This document shows, one piece after another, positions 58,987-64,000 of a stretch of DNA of 64,000 bases (positions are counted from its first letter, which is position 1; each line of letters opens with the position of its first letter). The notes beneath the pieces are model-generated. The model was not told the origin of the DNA. It was given only the letters and a program-made list of their open reading frames with translations, and did not search any database. The translations under genes and the position numbers were made by a program. Where the stretch lies: NCBI RefSeq assembly GCF_022539505.1, contig NC_061511.1, positions 31,320,620-31,384,619 of the forward strand, in the 5' to 3' direction. This DNA comes from Lolium rigidum. Taxonomy: Eukaryota; Streptophyta; Magnoliopsida; Poales; Poaceae.

Positions 58987-61905
58987 GCCTCTCCCCTTAA
59001 ACCGAACTTCGTCCCGAAGTTCGAACGCTCTCATGTTTCGGAATGTGGAACGGACTTGAACAGATCACAATCCTTTTAAACTCCCTAGTGATCTCATTAG
59101 ATATAATTGAATATATCCCTTGTCTCGATCCTTCATGAAGTCTTCTGATGTCTGGCACTGATACTTTCTTTAATTACATGATTTCATCCAACACTCTAAG
59201 CTTCTAGTCTTACTCTTTAAAGATCCTTGGTTTAGGACATCTTATTGTACTAATGGACTTTACTAATGATTGTGGTGATATCTTCCTATTTGGGTACTCA
59301 AAGCTTGGTTATACCAGCTGTGGTAATCCAGCTGTGGTACCCAAACCTTAAGTCTAAAGGATTGGTTTAAAGTAAGGTATTGTTTTTCCCTTACTACCAT
59401 AACGAATGTAATGGTACTTAGTAAGGTATTTACTATAGGCATGGTCCTGGTTGTTTAGTCTTACGAATGGATTAGACTCATTTAGTCCATCCAATCATGG
59501 CTTCTAGTTCATACTATTTATTTTCCTTTTGGTTTCTTTAGGTTCCATGAAAGGAATCTTTCTAATAGGCTTATGTTTTGGTATGGTCAAACTCCTGCGA
59601 TCTTAAGCCATCCTAAGCTTTGATTGTCCTCCGACATCTTCTTCATCCAACTTCATTATCTTAGACTTACTTGAGCTCTTTTACTTCGAGTAATTATCAA
59701 TTACCCACTCAAGTTAAGGTATAACCCTTACTTCCTCGAGATATGAACCTCGACTTCTGGTCTGACAACCTCCTGAGAGTACGATTGTATGGATACTTCC
59801 ACCAATCTTATGAAAATAGGATCGGACTTCCTCTCAGTTCAGACCTTCTTCTTCGTCTTTCATACTCCAAATCATATCTTAATACTTCTCCTTCAATCTT
59901 CCTCTCCCCCTTGGAGTTTACTAATGATCTTCAAACTCCTTTTCTTCTAATCATTAAACTCCAAGGCAGAAGATTGGTTTAAGTCTGGTTTATATTTTGT
60001 ACCTTTCTAAAGTCTCACGAATAATTATTTGCGGTGTATCCCCACACAGTTGTGGGTATCCGATATGAATCCTCCGACTAAATATTTATTAGCTACGGAA
60101 TACCAGCTACGGAATCCCTCTTTCCTTTAGAGTGAAAGAACGATTAATCTGTGGACTATTTGTTACCAAACTGCAGACTACCTAACACGAGATGTGGCTT
60201 ATTGAATACCAGTCTGTGGCTATGTTATGGTTTTAGGCAATATCTACCTACCAGCTGTGGCTTCTTACATAGTTTTAGTTAAGATATACCTCACTTCACA
60301 TACTTTCTCTTCATGATTATCCTATATCAGCTGCGGTCTTATTATACCAGCTATGACTTCACTTGTCTATTTTCCTTCTTCTAGGGTTTGTTTTGCAAGA
60401 TAACCACTTGTTGATACTATGAAAATAATATTGTAAGTGACTTCACTTGCATTACCTTCTTCCATAATGAATATGTCTCCACTTCTACTGCTCCATATTC
60501 ACTAATGTTCTCACCTTCATGATACTTCCATGTTGAAGTACTCCTTGATTAAGGATAAAAGTGAGTTTTGTTTAGTCCTTCCTTCAGAGTATTGTGGTTA
60601 CTTCCCACAATTTTACTTCCTTCATCCAGTGAACCTTCATCTTGTCTTCAAAATCTTCAGAATTCGTCACTTCCTTACACGAATACCTTTACCCTCTAGA
60701 CCTATAACATCAAGTAAGAGCTTGATATTGCAACATGCATTTGCATATCAAAGTCAAACTTCATGTATGGATCTAGTCAAACAATAAAAATCCAATAATA
60801 TCCAAGAAAATCCAGCTTTGTGCTTATAATACACACCCTTATATGCCTGAATATAATAGTTGGGTAAAACATCCCTAAACATCGGGCTCGGATGTGTAGT
60901 ATATAACACCATATAAGATAGGTTTAGGTTGTGATACTTAGCACGAATACGTGAATTTCTACTATTTGTCTCAACATTTATCTTAATTGCACATTTGCAA
61001 TGAGACAACTTGAAACAAAATGGCCTGGGATAGCTGAAGTTAACCTAGTTTTCTATGGAAGTACTAACAAAATAGTATAACATATATATGTGCTATTGAG
61101 GACTACTTCCTATAATACAATTAGTTCTAACATGTCTACTCTAAACACATGATTGTTTAGAATATACCACCTATAACTCTAGGTTTTCTCTATGTGATAT
61201 GCTCTAAATAAACCTTCTTTAAATTAAGGACTATGGTTTTAACATACTTGGTACAGTTATTAGGATTTTAAGGCCTAAGCTTTCGAACTATTCCCTAAAT
61301 CCTACTCCTTATCATTCTTTTGTTATTGTACTTATGATGGTCTACTCCATCACATCATGACCCTCAAGTGAATCATATATGATTACCAACTCTACCATGA
61401 AAAGTAGTCTTATATAACTCCTATCACTCTTCCTTACTTCCTATGATTGACTCATCATAGACATATACTACCTTATATAACTTATCTCTCTTACTTAACA
61501 TCAGTCATTTGACATTTTAAATGACTCTTACTTAACCATAACTTGCGTTGGTATACTTCTTCCAATAGGATATCTTCCTTATGGTTGTATCCTCTCTTTG
61601 GACTACCATGTGTGGTATACCAACTGTGGTCTACTACCACCCTTTATCTTAAGCTCCAATGGTGTTCTAATTATTGGGAATGAAGCAAGATAACTAATCA
61701 ACTATACTTAAGAAAGATAGATAAGAAAAATTGACTCAAGTGTGTCAGGATTATTCTCAAGTGAATACCCATCTCAAGTCAAAAGAATAGTTGGTTTAAG
61801 CATAGTTGACTTAGCTAAGACTACTTCCTATAGACACTACCAAACCTATAGGTCTCCTTTAAAAGGTTTTAATCCTAGGGTCAAAGCATTTGCTCTGATA
61901 CCAGC
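58987..61905 (-). other. LARD internal domain, second copy
   Basis: Matches 49412-52331 nearly base for base, including the repeated TACCAGCTGTGG-type motifs and the non-coding character. Primer site at 61892-61903. Confidence 0.75.
61892..61903 (-). promoter_or_regulatory. LARD primer-binding site, second internal copy
   Basis: GCTCTGATACCA followed by GC and the third LTR, as in the first copy. Confidence 0.8.
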
Positions 61906-64000
61906 TGTGGTGACCCAGCGTACCACTGCATGGTGTAGTACACAAGTCGTTGACATAACACAAGTGAAACACCGTTCCACTCACATTACATCCCTCGCAG
62001 TGGTACAACGAAAACATATGCGAGTCCAAGGTATGTTTATAGAAAGATACACAAACGGTTTACAGAAGATCAACATAACCTCCTACTTTACATTGAGGTA
62101 AAAGTTCAAATAAAGCTCCAGAAGAACGACTCGTAGTCTAACTTATTGCAAAATAAAGCTAAAGAACTACTGGGCTTGCTACAGACATCTAGCTACTTAG
62201 GTGCTAGGATTAGGGAAATGTTCCCTTCTATTGCTAGTCTAAGTTTCCACTATAGTTGATGCAGCCGTTGACTTCATTGACTTCTTTGCTTGGATTCTTC
62301 GTCTTGTTGCAGTTGACTCCTTTGCCTTCGGGTTCCACGGTAGTTTCTCCTTCGGTGCCTCCATAGCTAAGCAGGGGATTTAAGAGAGGGATGAGTACGA
62401 GCGTACTCAGCAAGTTCATATTAGGGAATAGGTGTATCATGCACTAGCTACAGCCACAGACCAGAAAGTCATAGGCAAATGCAAGTTTTCATAAACATTT
62501 CTTCAAAAGGTTTATTTTATTCTGAAAACTATGCCCGTCAGTCTTCACAGGTTGACTAGAACTTCATGGAGTTCCTTTCCTGCCGCGTTCGCAGTTCCCT
62601 TCCCGGAACAGGGAGTGACAGCCACAATTCTTGATACCCTCTGCAGAGGTGCGTTACTTTTCCCATAAGAGATCTCACCCTTTTTGCCATCCGCGAGGAC
62701 TTGCCCCCGTTCACACTTCCTTGGTGTGAGGCCGGGTATAAAGATCCAAGCCCACACCGCCTTCTCCGCGACCTCGCGGACCCACCCTTTTGTAAGTCCT
62801 GTCCTCTCCTATATCTATGGGTAGACTAACACGGGCACTTGTTCTCTCCTATACCGTTAAGGTAGACCGATCCGAACAACTTATGTGCCCTGTTCTATAC
62901 ACCATAGATAGACCGATCCGGACAACCCTTACAATCCTTCATAGACCGATAATAAGTCTACCCTCTCCCTGTATCTAATGGTAGACTGTGCAGGACCACA
63001 TGTCCCCACCTTTACCAAAGATAGACTGATCCGGGCAACCCTTATTACCAATCCGTTGGCATGCGAGAGGGAAAAGATACAGCTGGCTTCCCTAGAGCCA
63101 TTATAGATCTTATGGTCAACGCGATATGTACGGCGCTAGAATCACTGGACGGCATTGGTACTTAGTCCTAGATGAATAGTACCCTTGCAATGGAACCTCC
63201 ACCAATCAACACATACCATGGTTCCATTGCCATCCACATAGTCATATTCATAATTGGAAAATAATATTTGCTTTTCAATGCAAGAGTGATAAGTATAGTA
63301 CTTTGCATATAATTTGATAAAAATAATCAAATGACATGAGCAAGCGATGAACTTGCCTTTCTTGACTCGCAAGATTATGCAGGCAAAAGCTTCGATACGT
63401 GAGAACTCCAAATGCTGAAATACCACCATTGTCCGGTAAGGACAATGTTTAAAGAATTGGCAAAGATGCTATAATGCATAATATGAGATGCAATTGTCCC
63501 GAGCGTAACCTAACCTCGATGATTTAGGATGGACGAGTTGTAAAGATTTCTTTAGTGTGTGTTGCACTTTTAGGATGGTTCTCAAACAAGGTTCTTATTA
63601 GGGTTGGTGATATTAATAGCATAAACAAGTGATATAATACATCATAACAATCAAACACATAAAGAATAGTGGTGGAACAATATGTAAAGAACGGTTGTCA
63701 ATTTTTAAGTTCTATGATGCATGGTTGAGGATTATATGTATTTTACTTCAAAAGAATAACTTTTGAAGAACATGTTGATTAAGAAATAATAAGTATTTCA
63801 AATAAGAACTATGGTTTCTATGGTTGAATTGACATAAGTACTTCAAAAGAATAACTTTTGAAGAACATGTCAAGTTTAAGAATAAAGTTATTATAATTAG
63901 GAGCTATGGCTTCTAGGGTTTGATTAGGATTTGTACTTCAAAAGAATAACTTTTGAAGAACAGGTTAAATAATAATAAGAACTACTTTAAACAGGAACTA
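61906..64000 (-). repeat. LARD LTR, third copy (cut by window end)
   Basis: Matches the first 2.1 kb of the second LTR, including all three hairpin units (from about 63747). It continues past the window. Confidence 0.8.

Larger units (their letters stand above)
43721..64000 (-). mobile_element. LARD-like non-autonomous Gypsy array (LTR-int-LTR-int-LTR), Tekay/Del-like ends
   Basis: Period about 9.57 kb: LTR (43721-49411, left end in the gap), internal (49412-52331), LTR (52332-58986), internal (58987-61905), LTR (61906 to window end). The minus-strand start TGTAATATCCCAGG after the purine-rich AAGGGGGAGAGGC, preceded by CGAACTTCGGGACGAAGTTC, is the layout of Tekay/Del chromovirus 3' ends; the primer site is initiator-Met type. 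LTRs of ~6.65 kb and a 2.92-kb internal part without gag or pol define a large retrotransposon derivative. An autonomous Tekay relative would have to supply proteins. Copies look about 98-99% alike by eye. I cannot see outer target duplications. Confidence 0.8.

Noticed and set aside
43721..64000. A 9.6-kb segmental tandem duplication or satellite
   Set aside because: Each unit contains a primer-binding site and a purine tract at the LTR/internal borders and TG/CA-type LTR edges, so an LTR retrotransposon array explains the period better.

Overview
The window is nuclear DNA of a grass, most likely subfamily Pooideae (Triticeae, or Lolium/Avena relatives). The evidence is Gypsy LTRs starting TGATACGTCTCCAACG, CACTA ends starting CACTAGTAG/CACTAGTGG with CCGGTT-rich hairpins, PIF/Harbinger and LINE families typical of grasses, intron-containing reading frames and a 100-N assembly gap. 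I recognise no intact host gene. Nearly everything that can be assigned is transposable element, and most elements are inserted into one another. All similarity statements come from reading the sequence and recalling element families; no alignment or database search was run.

Layout. 1-2.9 kb: unassigned, with one exon-like frame. 2.9-4.5 kb: a poly(A) retroposon with a 13-bp target duplication, carrying a 343-bp TRIM. 6.2-8.0 kb: the end of a CACTA element split by a 1.6-kb solo Gypsy LTR. 8.6-9.1 kb: the 5' end of another CACTA, then a Helitron 3' end. 9.2-11.8 kb: AT-rich, with a diverged direct duplication. 11.8-14.5 kb: an ORF1-only LINE relic containing a 999-bp Harbinger-type element. 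15.0-19.1 kb: a minus-strand LINE (RT C-terminus) interrupted by a solo LTR and by a small retroposon, itself split by a PIF/Harbinger element with an almost intact transposase. 19.6-40.5 kb: a non-autonomous short-LTR element (172-bp LTRs) in LTR-internal-LTR-internal-LTR form; one internal copy holds a Gypsy solo LTR that holds a 14.7-kb Tat-lineage Gypsy composite, the other holds a solo LTR of the Tat family. 40.7-41.6 kb: a poly(A) retroposon. 41.6-43.6 kb: mostly unassigned. 43.7-64.0 kb, after the gap: a LARD-like array with LTRs of about 6.65 kb and a 2.92-kb non-coding internal domain, again LTR-internal-LTR-internal-LTR.

The main result is architectural. Three unrelated LTR families in 64 kb all occur as multi-LTR composites; two have matching outer target duplications, and the third is cut by the gap and the window edge. 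Three non-autonomous families (TRIM, short-LTR element, LARD) share the initiator-Met tRNA primer site. The Tat element carries an antisense, multi-exon gene with its own TATA box whose frame is consistent across every predicted intron. Near-identical repeat copies often differ as CG versus CTG/CAG, which suggests methylation-linked base-calling error, so some frameshifts reported here may be consensus errors.
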